Part shown: positions 18,494 to 26,991 of the stretch, piece by piece | How the letters are laid out: the number at the start of each line of letters is the position of its first letter | How positions within the stretch are numbered: the first letter of the stretch is position 1 | Origin: Candidatus Treponema merdequi | GTDB taxonomy: Bacteria; Spirochaetota; Spirochaetia; Treponematales; Treponemataceae | Direction: 5' to 3' | Assembly: GCA_018064525.1 (NCBI GenBank) | Contig: JAGHVB010000033.1 | Location: forward strand, 1-64,000 | Length of the DNA stretch: 64,000 nucleotides | Notes under the pieces: generated by a model | What the model was told of the DNA's origin: nothing | Seen by the model: the letters and a program-made list of their open reading frames with translations, nothing else | The model's database searches: none | Translations under genes and position numbers: made by a program

Positions 18494-20035
18494 TTAAAAA
18501 TTCTTTTTTACGCCGTCCATAAACTTGTTTCCACGGTCAAACTCATTTGTAAACATTCCAAAACTTGTTGCACCCGGGGAAAAAACAACGATGTCAGTTT
18601 CTGGAGAATCTGCTGTTTTATCAAGTTCCACTTTAAGCGAAGCAAAAAGATCATCAAGGCTTGAATAAGGTCCGTTATATTTAACACCGTCACGGTCGAG
18701 AAGAGCTGTGAGCTTGTCAGTTCCGGTACCGGAAAGAAGCCAGAGAGAATCTGCTTTTGTGCAGTGCGATTTTTTATAGTTAAGAGTATCTGCGAGAATA
18801 TCAAACTCAAGGCCTTTATCGGTTCCGCCGGTGATGAAAATAACAGATTTTCCAAATGCCTGGCTTGCAGCGGCTGCGGCTTCCGGAACTGTAGCGCATG
18901 AGTCGTTGTAAAATTTATACTGTTTTCCGTTTGATGATCTGTATGTGTGAAAGTACTGAAGTCTGTGCGGAATGCCAGTCCATGTTGCAAGAATTGATTC
19001 GATTTTTTCTGGTTCCACTCCCATGAGAGCCATTACGAGAGCTGCATTCAAAGTGTTTGCCCTCATGTGGTTTCCAGGAACTTTCAATTTTGAGAGAACT
19101 TTTTTTGGAGCATTCCATGACGGAAGAAGAACGCGTCCTGAAAAAACATTGTCTTCATCAAAATGCCACCATGCGCCTGCTGTTCCCTTTGCGCGAGAAT
19201 TTATATCTATCTGTGAATAGCGGAGAACTTTTGCTTTTGTTTCTTTTGCAAAAAGATCGCCCCATGTTCCGCCGCATGATGGTCCTGTTCCGACTGCATC
19301 ACCATCGTAGTCAACGATTGTAAAATCTTCTGGTCCCTGGTCTGCGTAAATAAGGCGTTTGTCTGCAACATAGTCCCCCATGTTTTCATACCAGTTCTGA
19401 TGATCAGGAACGATTTTTGTGATGAGTGAAATATATGGCTTTAATAATTTTCTTCCGCGAAGGTCAGCAAGCTGCCAGCTTGAAAGTTCGAGAACTACAG
19501 TTGATTTTTCTGATGTCTCTTCTAAAAATGTCAAAGGACTTACTGTAATGTTTCCACCGAGAAATACTTCAAAGCCGGCTTCTTTAAGTCCGTAATAAAT
19601 TGCACTTACTGTACTTGATTTTCCTTTGCTTCCTGTAACTGCAATGATTTTTGCTTTTGTAAATTTCAAGAACAAACTGATGTCTGTTTCGATTGCTTTT
19701 GCAGCAGAAAGATATTTGTTTCCAGAAATCTTTACTCCGGGATTTTTTATTACACAATCAGCGTTTGAAAAATCTTCGATGCGATGTTCGCCGAGAATAT
19801 AAGTTAATTTTGAAGTGTCGAGAGTTTTATCTGATGCAAGTCTGTCGATTGTCGGTTTGAGCTGTTCTTCTGTTTTCATGTCAGTAACAGTTACAAACGC
19901 ACCGTGATTCAACAGAAATCTTACAGAAGCTTCTCCACCACCGTTTAAGCCGAGACCCATTACGGTAATGTGTTTATCTTTTATGTCATCGATTGAATTA
20001 AAAAAACATCCTTCAGGATAAACATGTGGTGTCAT
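18494..20035 (-). CDS. murD: UDP-N-acetylmuramoyl-L-alanine--D-glutamate ligase
   Basis: A 513-residue Mur ligase. The N-terminal domain has the MurD-type Rossmann motif VMGLGLNGGGEAS instead of the MurE fold, the central domain has the ATP loop TGSKGKSST, and the C-terminal domain carries NDSCATVPEA and ITGGTDKG, typical of MurD. It adds D-Glu to UDP-MurNAc-L-Ala in the cytoplasm. AAGGAG precedes the start. It is the last gene of murE-ddl-murD, after a gap of 89 bases in which nothing else is seen. Confidence 0.93.
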   Translation of the reverse strand: MTPHVYPEGCFFNSIDDIKDKHITVMGLGLNGGGEASVRFLLNHGAFVTVTDMKTEEQLKPTIDRLASDKTLDTSKLTYILGEHRIEDFSNADCVIKNPGVKISGNKYLSAAKAIETDISLFLKFTKAKIIAVTGSKGKSSTVSAIYYGLKEAGFEVFLGGNITVSPLTFLEETSEKSTVVLELSSWQLADLRGRKLLKPYISLITKIVPDHQNWYENMGDYVADKRLIYADQGPEDFTIVDYDGDAVGTGPSCGGTWGDLFAKETKAKVLRYSQIDINSRAKGTAGAWWHFDEDNVFSGRVLLPSWNAPKKVLSKLKVPGNHMRANTLNAALVMALMGVEPEKIESILATWTGIPHRLQYFHTYRSSNGKQYKFYNDSCATVPEAAAAASQAFGKSVIFITGGTDKGLEFDILADTLNYKKSHCTKADSLWLLSGTGTDKLTALLDRDGVKYNGPYSSLDDLFASLKVELDKTADSPETDIVVFSPGATSFGMFTNEFDRGNKFMDGVKKNF

Positions 20036-20124
20036 AATAAAACTCCTTAAAACTATATCACTTCAAAAATCCGCGGGCATTAAATATGATTTGTATCACT
20101 TCTCTGCCCGACAGTCTTTGCTTT

Positions 20125-21255
20125 TTATTTTGTTGTCAAAAGCTGCATCTTGAATTTATATTTTGCAACTGCTTCGTCCAAAAGATATTCGATACAGTCA
20201 GCATATTTCAATCCTGATGCTTCGCACATTTTCGGGAACATCGAAATCGGTGTAAAGCCCGGAAGTGTATTGATTTCATTCAAATAAATTGTGCCGTCAT
20301 CTTTGTCGATGAAAAAGTCTACGCGGCTTAAACCTGATGCATCAACTGCGCGGTATGCTTTTATTGCGATATCCTGAATGTTCTTGATTTCTGCTTCATT
20401 TAAGTTAGCTGGAATTTTCAAGGCAGCGCCATCCGGGTCGTTGTATTTTGCATCGTAATCGTAGAATGTGTGGCTTGGAATGATTTCGCCAGGGATATAT
20501 GCTTTGCAGATTGAACACGGCTGGTCTTCTACTTCGCAGGTGGAAATTCCAGTAACGCTGCATTCAATTTCGCGGGCATTAACTGCTTTTTCGATCAATA
20601 CTTTGTTGTCGTAATTAAAAGCATCAAGAAGAGCCATTGAAAATTCTTTTGGAGTTGATGCTTTATTTGCTCCGACTGAACTTCCGGCATTACAAGGTTT
20701 TACAAAAAGTGGAAGTCCAAGTTCTTTGATTGCTTTTTCAAATACGACATCATATTTTTTTGAATCACCCAAATCAGTTCTTGTCATTACGATATATGGA
20801 ACAACAGGAAGTCCTGCATCATGCCATACAGCCTTTGTCTTTTCTTTATCCATTGTAACGCCAGATGCCATACAACCGCATCCGACATAAGGAATGTCAC
20901 AGATATCCAAAAGTCCCTGAAGTGTTCCGTCTTCACAGAACTGTCCGTGAACAACAGGAAATACAACATCTGTTCTGAGTGATTTTCCGCCACAAGCAAA
21001 TGCGTTCATTCCCTGGGCAGGACAGATTGTAATTAAATTTTCTTCTTCTTCGTAAACTCTTAATGTTGCTTTTTCATTTTTGATTACGCGGTCAAGTTCA
21101 TCTTCCGGTGCCTTAAACCATCTTCCGTCGCGTGAAATTCCGATTAATACAACATTGTATTTTTCACGATTGATGTTTCTTACAACACCTGTTGCGCTTA
21201 CGAGTGAAACTTCGTGTTCACTTGATTTTCCGCCATAAAGAACTGCTACTGTCAT
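20125..21255 (-). CDS. ddl: D-alanine--D-alanine ligase
   Basis: A 376-residue ATP-grasp ligase. It starts with AVLYGGKSSEHEVSL, has the ATP-binding loop KPCNAGSSVGANKA, the omega-loop FYDYDAKY whose Tyr favours D-Ala over D-lactate, and the metal site RVDFF...NEINTLPGF. It makes the D-Ala-D-Ala dipeptide for peptidoglycan. The start lies 6 bases after murE, so the genes are translationally close. It is somewhat longer than short Ddl forms such as DdlB and nearer DdlA in size. Confidence 0.95.
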   Translation of the reverse strand: MTVAVLYGGKSSEHEVSLVSATGVVRNINREKYNVVLIGISRDGRWFKAPEDELDRVIKNEKATLRVYEEEENLITICPAQGMNAFACGGKSLRTDVVFPVVHGQFCEDGTLQGLLDICDIPYVGCGCMASGVTMDKEKTKAVWHDAGLPVVPYIVMTRTDLGDSKKYDVVFEKAIKELGLPLFVKPCNAGSSVGANKASTPKEFSMALLDAFNYDNKVLIEKAVNAREIECSVTGISTCEVEDQPCSICKAYIPGEIIPSHTFYDYDAKYNDPDGAALKIPANLNEAEIKNIQDIAIKAYRAVDASGLSRVDFFIDKDDGTIYLNEINTLPGFTPISMFPKMCEASGLKYADCIEYLLDEAVAKYKFKMQLLTTK

Positions 21256-21261
21256 TTTTAA

Positions 21262-23010
21262 TTATCCCCTCATTTCATGCAATGCTTTTTTTGCTTCGGC
21301 GATTTCGTCGTAAGGCATTGTATAATCTTTATATATAATGGAATTTTCGTGACCCTTTCCCAATAAAAGAACGATGTCACCTTTTTTTGCCATTGAAAAA
21401 ACTTTTCTGATTGCTTCTGGTCTGTCCGGATGAATGAACAGATCTATGTCATCTTTTTTGCCGGCATTGCGGCAGCCTTTTGCAATGTCTTCCAAAAGTG
21501 CACGGGGATCTTCTCCGCGAGGATCTTCATCAGAAAGCATTACTACATCGCACCACTTTCCTGCAATCTCACCCTGAAGAGGACGCTTTGTCAGATCACG
21601 TTCTCCACCACTTCCAAACAAAGCAAAAATTCTTCCTTCACATCTTTTCTTAAGCGGAGGAAAAATAGTTTCAAAACTTGACGGTGTATGAGCATAATCG
21701 ATGATGACTTCAAAATCCTGACCTTCATCAAGAGTAGTCATTCGTCCTGTAATCGGAACAAGTTTTGTAATATGTGGAGCAAGCATTTCAAAATCGCAGC
21801 CAGTCAAACCGCTCACTGCAATCAACGCTGCCATAATGTTGTATGCATTGAAACTTCCAGGAAGAGTTGCAGTTACATGAATCATTTTGTGTTCGCGCGG
21901 AAGTGCCGGATCTGCATTGATTGCAACAGCTGTTGATTTTGCACACGAATCAATTGAGAAAGAAATTCCAAAACGAGCTGATGCAATATTTTTTGCTTTC
22001 ATATATGGCATTCCGTCTGGAATTTTTGGAAGTGGAATTGCATTTGCTCCGGATTCACCGGCAGATTTTCCTGCCATTCCCTCTGTTGTAAAACCGAAAA
22101 CTTTCTGTTTTGTGCATGAAGCAAAAAACTGTGCTTCATTGTCTTCAAGATTTACAATTCCAAAAGACGGAATTATCTGTTTTACATTATTGATTGTCTT
22201 AACATGATCGTGTTCATCAAGTGCCCTGAAAAGATTTGCTTTATCATTTTTGTAAGTATCAAAGTCGTGATGAAACTCAAGATGTTCCAGAGTTACGTTT
22301 AAGAAAATTCCACAGTCAAAGCAGACATTACCGAGTCTGTTTAATTTTTTAGAAAGTCCGTGGCTTGAAGATTCCACTACTGCATACTCACATCCGTTCT
22401 GAACCATATCGTAAAGATGTTTCTGAACAATTGGTGCTTCAGGTGTTGTAGTATGCTGCGGATTAGGAAGAGCTTCTCCGCCGAGTGAATACTGAACTGT
22501 TGAAATAAAACCTGTCTTATGACCTGCAAGTCTCAAAAGCTGCCAGACAAAAGAAACTGTACTCGACTTTCCTTCTGTTCCGGTAATACCGATTACTGCA
22601 AGTTTTTTTGACGGTGAATCATAAAAAGCATCTGCAATCGGAGCCATCGATACCTGAGCGTTTTCTACTTTTAAGAAAACAGGAAGCGTAACACTTCCTT
22701 TATCAAGATTTTCAAGCTGGCGCTTTACGATATTCTTTGCAACTTTAACTGCATCGTCGTGAGCTATCTCACCTTCATATACGACAACATTGCAGCCTTT
22801 TTCAACAGCGTCTGCAATAAATTTATTTCCATCTGTATGATGACCCGGAAGCGCAAAAAACAATGCCCCCGGAGTAACAAGTCTTGAATCAAATACTAAA
22901 TCTGTTACCGGAGTAATTCCAATAACGTCCAAATCCAATGGCGTCTTTCCGTCTGCGGCCAGAGCCTGACATTTTACGGCAGAAAGAAGCGAAGAAAGTT
23001 TCTTTTCCAT
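21262..23010 (-). CDS. murE: UDP-MurNAc-tripeptide synthetase (MurE)
   Basis: A 582-residue Mur ligase with the MurE N-terminal domain (DSRLVTPGALFFALPG), the ATP loop GITGTEGKSST, HTTTPEA and C-terminal YAHTPSSFE. The amino-acid-selecting motif reads SDEDPRGEDP where diaminopimelate enzymes have DNPR. Spirochaete peptidoglycans of Treponema and Borrelia have been reported to use L-ornithine, so the third residue added may be ornithine; this is an inference. The gene has no ribosome binding site but a very good promoter 8 bases upstream. It heads murE-ddl-murD. Confidence 0.93.
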   Translation of the reverse strand: MEKKLSSLLSAVKCQALAADGKTPLDLDVIGITPVTDLVFDSRLVTPGALFFALPGHHTDGNKFIADAVEKGCNVVVYEGEIAHDDAVKVAKNIVKRQLENLDKGSVTLPVFLKVENAQVSMAPIADAFYDSPSKKLAVIGITGTEGKSSTVSFVWQLLRLAGHKTGFISTVQYSLGGEALPNPQHTTTPEAPIVQKHLYDMVQNGCEYAVVESSSHGLSKKLNRLGNVCFDCGIFLNVTLEHLEFHHDFDTYKNDKANLFRALDEHDHVKTINNVKQIIPSFGIVNLEDNEAQFFASCTKQKVFGFTTEGMAGKSAGESGANAIPLPKIPDGMPYMKAKNIASARFGISFSIDSCAKSTAVAINADPALPREHKMIHVTATLPGSFNAYNIMAALIAVSGLTGCDFEMLAPHITKLVPITGRMTTLDEGQDFEVIIDYAHTPSSFETIFPPLKKRCEGRIFALFGSGGERDLTKRPLQGEIAGKWCDVVMLSDEDPRGEDPRALLEDIAKGCRNAGKKDDIDLFIHPDRPEAIRKVFSMAKKGDIVLLLGKGHENSIIYKDYTMPYDEIAEAKKALHEMRG

Positions 23011-23018
23011 AATGGGAT

Positions 23019-23047
23019 ATTTTATCGCATATGAAAAATTTGTACAA
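23019..23047 (-). promoter_or_regulatory. murE operon promoter, leaderless type
   Basis: Read on the minus strand: TTGTAC (23042-23047), a 17-base spacer and TAAAAT (23019-23024). The -10 ends 8 bases before the murE ATG, giving a leader of about 2 bases and no room for a ribosome binding site. Confidence 0.65.
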
Positions 23048-23088
23048 TGTTTAAGGGATAAGTGGAATTTTTATAAACGGCTTCTTTA

Positions 23089-23117
23089 TTGTTAAAATTC
23101 CATTTTTACGCTATTCT
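23089..23117 (+). promoter_or_regulatory. hisH promoter, leaderless type
   Basis: TTGTTA (23089-23094), a 17-base spacer and TATTCT (23112-23117). The -10 ends exactly 6 bases before the hisH ATG, so +1 is predicted at the A of the start codon. No ribosome binding site is present. Confidence 0.62.
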
Positions 23118-23123
23118 ACTCTC

Positions 23124-23768
23124 ATGGTTGGAATAGTTGATTATAATGCCGGCAACATTAAGAGTGTTGAGCGGGCGCTTGAAAGTCTTAAAGTGCAGTA
23201 TGTGCTTTCTAAAAATCCGGGTGATTTTACCGGATGTGACAGACTGATTTTTCCTGGAGTTGGAGATGCAAAATATGCGATGGAACAGCTCCAGATTACA
23301 GGACTAGGTTCTTTTTTACGCGACTGGGCTCAGAGCAGAAAACCGCTTTTCGGAATATGCCTTGGTTCACAGATTATTTTTGACTATTCAGAAGAAGGTG
23401 ATACAAAATGTCTCGGTCTTGTAAAAGGAACAATCAGACATTTTGAAAACGTATGGGAAAAACCGGAACTTAAAGTTCCGCATATGGGATGGAATAACGT
23501 ACGCTTTACAAATGGCGGTTCGGAATTATTCCACTCAGTAAAAGACAACAGTGATTTTTATTTTGTACATTCATATTTGATTCAGCCGGATGACAAAACT
23601 GTAATCAAAGGTGTATGCGATTACGGTACAGAAGTTCCATCAACAATTCAGTCCGGAAACATCTATGCATGCCAGTTCCATCCTGAAAAATCAGCAGGAG
23701 CAGGACTTCAAATTTTGAAAAACTACTGCACAGCACAGATTCTGCAGAACGGAGAAATCAAATGTTAA
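23124..23768 (+). CDS. hisH: Imidazole glycerol phosphate synthase, glutaminase subunit
   Basis: A 214-residue class I glutamine amidotransferase with [12 protein letters not shown] at the start, the nucleophile in FGICLGSQ and the His-Glu pair in CQFHPEKS. It supplies ammonia to HisF for ring closure in histidine synthesis, releasing AICAR. It overlaps hisF by 7 bases. No other histidine genes are in the window. Predicted to be leaderless. Confidence 0.94.
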   Translation: MVGIVDYNAGNIKSVERALESLKVQYVLSKNPGDFTGCDRLIFPGVGDAKYAMEQLQITGLGSFLRDWAQSRKPLFGICLGSQIIFDYSEEGDTKCLGLVKGTIRHFENVWEKPELKVPHMGWNNVRFTNGGSELFHSVKDNSDFYFVHSYLIQPDDKTVIKGVCDYGTEVPSTIQSGNIYACQFHPEKSAGAGLQILKNYCTAQILQNGEIKC

Positions 23769-24526
23769 AAAAGAGAATCATCGTCTGTCTCGACGTTAAA
23801 GACGGACGCACAACTAAAGGCGTAAAATTTCAGAACAACATAGATATCGGCGATCCTGTCGAAATGGCAAAAGCTTATTACGAACAGGGAGTTGATGAAC
23901 TTGTTTTTTATGACATCATGGCAAGTGCAAGAGGCCGCGGCCCTATTCTCGATTTGATTTCACGCGTTGCATCACAGGTTTTCATTCCATTCTGTGTCGG
24001 CGGTGGAATCGGAACAATCGAAGACATCCGTTCAACAATTCTTGCCGGAGCTGAAAAAATCAGCCTCAATTCACAGGCTGTAAAAAATCCGGGTCTCATC
24101 ACAGAAGGAGCACGCGTTTTCGGAAACCAGTGCATCGTTCTCGGAATGGATGCAAAAAAAGATGAAACATGTCCTTCAGGATACCGCGTATACATCAACG
24201 GCGGAAGAGTTGCTACAGAATTTGATGCCCTCGACTGGGCAAAAAAAGCAGTATCACTCGGAGCCGGAGAAATCGTATTGAACTCAATCGATGCAGACGG
24301 AACAAAGCAGGGATATGAACTTACTCTGACAAAAATGATTGCCGACAATGTTCCGGTTCCGGTCATTGCATCAGGCGGCGGCGGAACAGTTGAGCATATG
24401 GCAGATGTTCTGACAAAAGCAAAAGCAGATGCAGCTCTCATTGCGACAATGGTTCACTCGGGCGCTTACACAGTCGGCGGTATTAAAAAAGATCTCGACA
24501 AGATGGGTGTTCCTGTAAGAATCTGA
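23762..24526 (+). CDS. hisF: Imidazole glycerol phosphate synthase, cyclase subunit
   Basis: A 254-residue (beta/alpha)8 barrel with both catalytic Asp positions in CLDVKDG and GMDAKKD, the phosphate loop VGGGIG and [10 protein letters not shown]. HisF uses ammonia from HisH to form imidazole glycerol phosphate. The ATG overlaps the hisH stop; GGAG lies 7 bases upstream in hisH. All key residues look intact. It converges with the antiporter gene; the 42 bases between hold no clear terminator. Confidence 0.95.
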   Translation: MLKKRIIVCLDVKDGRTTKGVKFQNNIDIGDPVEMAKAYYEQGVDELVFYDIMASARGRGPILDLISRVASQVFIPFCVGGGIGTIEDIRSTILAGAEKISLNSQAVKNPGLITEGARVFGNQCIVLGMDAKKDETCPSGYRVYINGGRVATEFDALDWAKKAVSLGAGEIVLNSIDADGTKQGYELTLTKMIADNVPVPVIASGGGGTVEHMADVLTKAKADAALIATMVHSGAYTVGGIKKDLDKMGVPVRI

Positions 24527-24568
24527 TATTCTGCAGATCTGTGATTATCTTTGCAATAGTTATAATGA

Positions 24569-25786
24569 TTAATTCTTAAATGCCTTTTTCATCAGAATCG
24601 GAACGAGCATTGAAGAAACTATTATCAGAAGAATTACTGCAGTGAAATATTTTGAATCGATAAGTCCGACAGAAAGTCCTTTTGTTGCAACGATAAGTGC
24701 AACTTCTCCGCGGACCATCATTCCAAGTCCTATCTGATATGACTCACGCCACGAATATCCCATAAGCTTTGAAATTCCACCGCAACCGATTATCTTTGAA
24801 ATGCATCCGATGATTACAAATGCGATTGCAAACCACAAAAGACTCATATCAAGTCCTGAAAGATCTGTTTTTAATCCGATGCTTGCAAAAAATATCGGTG
24901 AAAAAAACATGTAAGAATTAATATCAACTTTTTCTTCCATGTATGAAGCATCACTTAAGCTGCATAAAACGATTCCTGCAATATAAGCTCCTGTGATATC
25001 TGCAATGTCAAAAAACTTTTCTGCAATGTAAGCAAAGATAAGTGCAACACCGAGAGCATAAATCGGAATTCTTCTTGAGTGAGGATGGCGGCGGTCATAC
25101 CATTTGAAAATTTTATAAACGATAAATCCACCGACTACAGCAGTAACAAAAAACAAAATTGTTTTAACAATAATTCCAAGATAACCACCCTTTCCTGAGC
25201 TTACACCAAGAACAATTGTCAAAACAATGATGCCGATTACATCATCAATGATTGCAGCACTGATGATTGTCTGACCGATGTCTGTTTTCATTTTGCCAAA
25301 CTCTTTTAAAACTGCAACTGAAATACTTACAGAAGTTGCAGTTATGATAGTTCCAATAAAAACACACTGATAAAAATGAAGCGTTCCCCAGCCGTCAAAA
25401 CCCCAGAAACAGAACGCAAGAACAGCACCCATCACAAGCGGAACAAAAACGCCGCAGCATGCAACCGCAGTTGCCTTTGGACCAGACTTAATGAGTGACT
25501 TTAAATTTGTACTGAGACCGGCAGAAAACATGATTAAAATGACACCGATTTCAGACATATATGAAATAAACTGATTTGCTTCATTGTAAATAAAGTTCGG
25601 ATCTGTTCCACCAAAATTGTGGAACCATGGAATAAAGCGCAGCAAAAGACCGGCTACTATCATTCCGGCTACCTGCGGAATTCCGATTTTTTTGACAAGA
25701 ACACCAAAGTACTTTGAGGCGATTACAATAACGCCGACAGACAATAAAATCTGTAAAATGATTTCTGAATTAGTTAACGGATTCAT
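24569..25786 (-). CDS. Cation:proton antiporter (CPA2/Kef type)
   Basis: A 405-residue membrane protein with about 12 segments and the monovalent cation:proton antiporter pattern, including AGMIVAGLLL, the conserved acidic pair region AIIDDVIGIIVL and the late GLGMMVRGEVALI. It has no TrkA-N domain, so it is a short NapA/KefB-core type. It probably exchanges Na+ or K+ for H+ at the inner membrane. A terminator-like hairpin lies only 11 bases before the ATG, and its right arm carries the only candidate ribosome binding site (AGAGG). Confidence 0.9.
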   Translation of the reverse strand: MNPLTNSEIILQILLSVGVIVIASKYFGVLVKKIGIPQVAGMIVAGLLLRFIPWFHNFGGTDPNFIYNEANQFISYMSEIGVILIMFSAGLSTNLKSLIKSGPKATAVACCGVFVPLVMGAVLAFCFWGFDGWGTLHFYQCVFIGTIITATSVSISVAVLKEFGKMKTDIGQTIISAAIIDDVIGIIVLTIVLGVSSGKGGYLGIIVKTILFFVTAVVGGFIVYKIFKWYDRRHPHSRRIPIYALGVALIFAYIAEKFFDIADITGAYIAGIVLCSLSDASYMEEKVDINSYMFFSPIFFASIGLKTDLSGLDMSLLWFAIAFVIIGCISKIIGCGGISKLMGYSWRESYQIGLGMMVRGEVALIVATKGLSVGLIDSKYFTAVILLIIVSSMLVPILMKKAFKN

Positions 25787-25797
25787 AAAAAAAATAA

Positions 25798-25814
25798 CCT
25801 CTAAAAATTAGAGG
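25798..25814 (-). terminator. Terminator of the double-glycine peptide operon, in the antiporter leader
   Basis: On the minus strand a 7-bp stem CCTCTAA/TTAGAGG with a 3-base loop is followed by TTATTTTTTTT. It lies after the last small-protein gene and immediately before the antiporter start codon. Confidence 0.7.
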
Positions 25815-25816
25815 CT

Positions 25817-25845
25817 ATTTTATTACATTGTAAAAAACGGTGCAA
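25817..25845 (-). promoter_or_regulatory. Antiporter promoter
   Basis: Read on the minus strand: TTGCAC (25840-25845), a 17-base spacer and TAAAAT (25817-25822). The predicted start point falls inside the left arm of the hairpin at 25798-25814. Confidence 0.6.
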
Positions 25846-25867
25846 GATACTTTTACAGTTTTGCATT

Positions 25868-26206
25868 CTATTTTCCAAGACGTTTTCTGACTTCTGCATC
25901 AATTCCCTGGTCAATCTTATCAAGATCAATTCCCATAAGTTTAAGACATCTTGTTCTCAGATTGAAAGTTGCCATATCATTTGCGATATATGCATCCATT
26001 CTTTCCTGCATTAAAGACTGAATGTTCAATGCTTTTCTTGAAGGCATCTTTGGCGTAAACTTATCAACGTAATGAATAATAATATCAGCCAAAGTCTTTC
26101 CAATTTCTGCATACGCACCTGCAGGAAGTGCAAATCCGGCAGAAACTTTTTCAAGCATTTCATCATCAAGTTTTACAACTTCTGTCTGTTTAACTGCATT
26201 ACTCAT
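25868..26206 (-). CDS. Small protein with a double-glycine-type leader
   Basis: 112 residues. The first 24 end in LDDEMLEKVSAG, which follows the class II bacteriocin leader pattern (L at -12, L at -7, V at -4, Ala-Gly at -2/-1). The predicted mature part of 88 residues starts FALPAGAY and is helical and basic, with little likeness to its two neighbours. Family unknown; it could be another exported peptide or an immunity or accessory protein. The start at 26206 is fixed by AAGGAGG just upstream. It is the third gene of the operon and is followed by a terminator. Confidence 0.8.
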   Translation of the reverse strand: MSNAVKQTEVVKLDDEMLEKVSAGFALPAGAYAEIGKTLADIIIHYVDKFTPKMPSRKALNIQSLMQERMDAYIANDMATFNLRTRCLKLMGIDLDKIDQGIDAEVRKRLGK

Positions 26207-26219
26207 ATTCACACCTCCT

Positions 26220-26555
26220 TTATTCATTGCAATACTGCAAACAGTTTCTAGCAAGGCTTGTAACTCTTTCGCCGCTTGAAAGATTGATATATGTTACCAT
26301 TCTTTCTGTATATTTTATGAAAAGAAATCTGTGAGGTTCTTCCCATACTTTTTCTACCATAACTTTTGACCAGTGATTACTTGTATGTGCACACTCGAAA
26401 GTAAAATCATTTCTCCAGTAAACCTGTCCTACCTGTAATTTATACTGATTTACGAAACCTCCGCAGCTGTCTGGAACATAATTATAACGTCCCTCATTTT
26501 TTCCGCCTGATATTGTATCAAGTTCTTTTTCATTAAGAATCATTGCTGTATTCAT
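26220..26555 (-). CDS. Double-glycine leader protein (bacteriocin-like), paralogue 1
   Basis: 111 residues. An 18-residue leader ends in LNEKELDTISGG, a near-perfect match to the double-glycine leaders (LSxxELxxIxGG) cut by C39-peptidase ABC exporters. The mature part would have 93 residues with four Cys and many aromatic residues. It is a paralogue of the gene at 26570-26881: both share a GG-x-V-x-QY segment, VGQ/PGQ followed by YW/YY, a central W with alternating hydrophobic residues, and four Cys. AAGGAGG precedes the start. Activity unknown. Confidence 0.85.
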   Translation of the reverse strand: MNTAMILNEKELDTISGGKNEGRYNYVPDSCGGFVNQYKLQVGQVYWRNDFTFECAHTSNHWSKVMVEKVWEEPHRFLFIKYTERMVTYINLSSGERVTSLARNCLQYCNE

Positions 26556-26569
26556 AATCTGCCTCCTTA

Positions 26570-26881
26570 TTATCGCTTAATGCTGTAAATAAGATTTTTC
26601 TTATTTATTGGAGATGAACATGGCTGTCCAGTTCCACAAACAATATAATCAGCTGTACGAATCGTGCAGTGATGCCATAAAATCCAGCCGTTATCAGCTT
26701 CATAAACTCTTGTTATTTTGATTTTAATCCACTGATCATAACCGCCTGATGTATAATGCATGTAATATTCCTGTCCAGGCTTTACATCGTACTGACCTAC
26801 ACAACCGCCTACGTCAGAAGGCTTACCGCCTCCGCATATATTTTCAAGTTCAAATTCATTCAATAAAAGTGCTTCACTCAT
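26570..26881 (-). CDS. Double-glycine leader protein (bacteriocin-like), paralogue 2
   Basis: 103 residues. An 18-residue leader ends in LNEFELENICGG, with the same length and spacing as its downstream paralogue. The 85-residue mature part is rich in Gly, Tyr, Trp and Ile and has four Cys, so disulfides are possible after export. The start at 26881 is chosen for AAGGAGG 6 bases upstream. It is the first gene of a three-gene operon with its own promoter. No ABC exporter, C39 peptidase or modification enzyme is in the window, so the exporter must be elsewhere if it exists. Confidence 0.85.
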   Translation of the reverse strand: MSEALLLNEFELENICGGGKPSDVGGCVGQYDVKPGQEYYMHYTSGGYDQWIKIKITRVYEADNGWILWHHCTIRTADYIVCGTGQPCSSPINKKNLIYSIKR

Positions 26882-26919
26882 ATAAGCCTCCTTGCAGAAC
26901 ATCATCTGCCTTACACCTA

Positions 26920-26949
26920 TTTATACGAAAGAAGCAAAAAAAGAGACAA
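26920..26949 (-). promoter_or_regulatory. Promoter of the double-glycine peptide operon
   Basis: Read on the minus strand: TTGTCT (26944-26949), an 18-base spacer and TATAAA (26920-26925), about 40 bases before the first start codon. A TGGAATTTT motif lies 20 bases beyond the -35. Confidence 0.6.
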
Positions 26950-26991
26950 TTATTTTTTTAGATTTTAAATGGAATTTTCGAAAGCCGCAGT

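Noticed and set aside
23908-24441. Long minus-strand open frame opposite hisF
   Set aside because: hisF is an unambiguous gene in the other direction; the frame is an antisense shadow.
26220-26881. Modified peptide (lanthipeptide or Nif11/NHLP-type) cluster
   Set aside because: No modification enzyme lies nearby and the leaders fit simple double-glycine signals better than the longer Nif11 or NHLP leaders.
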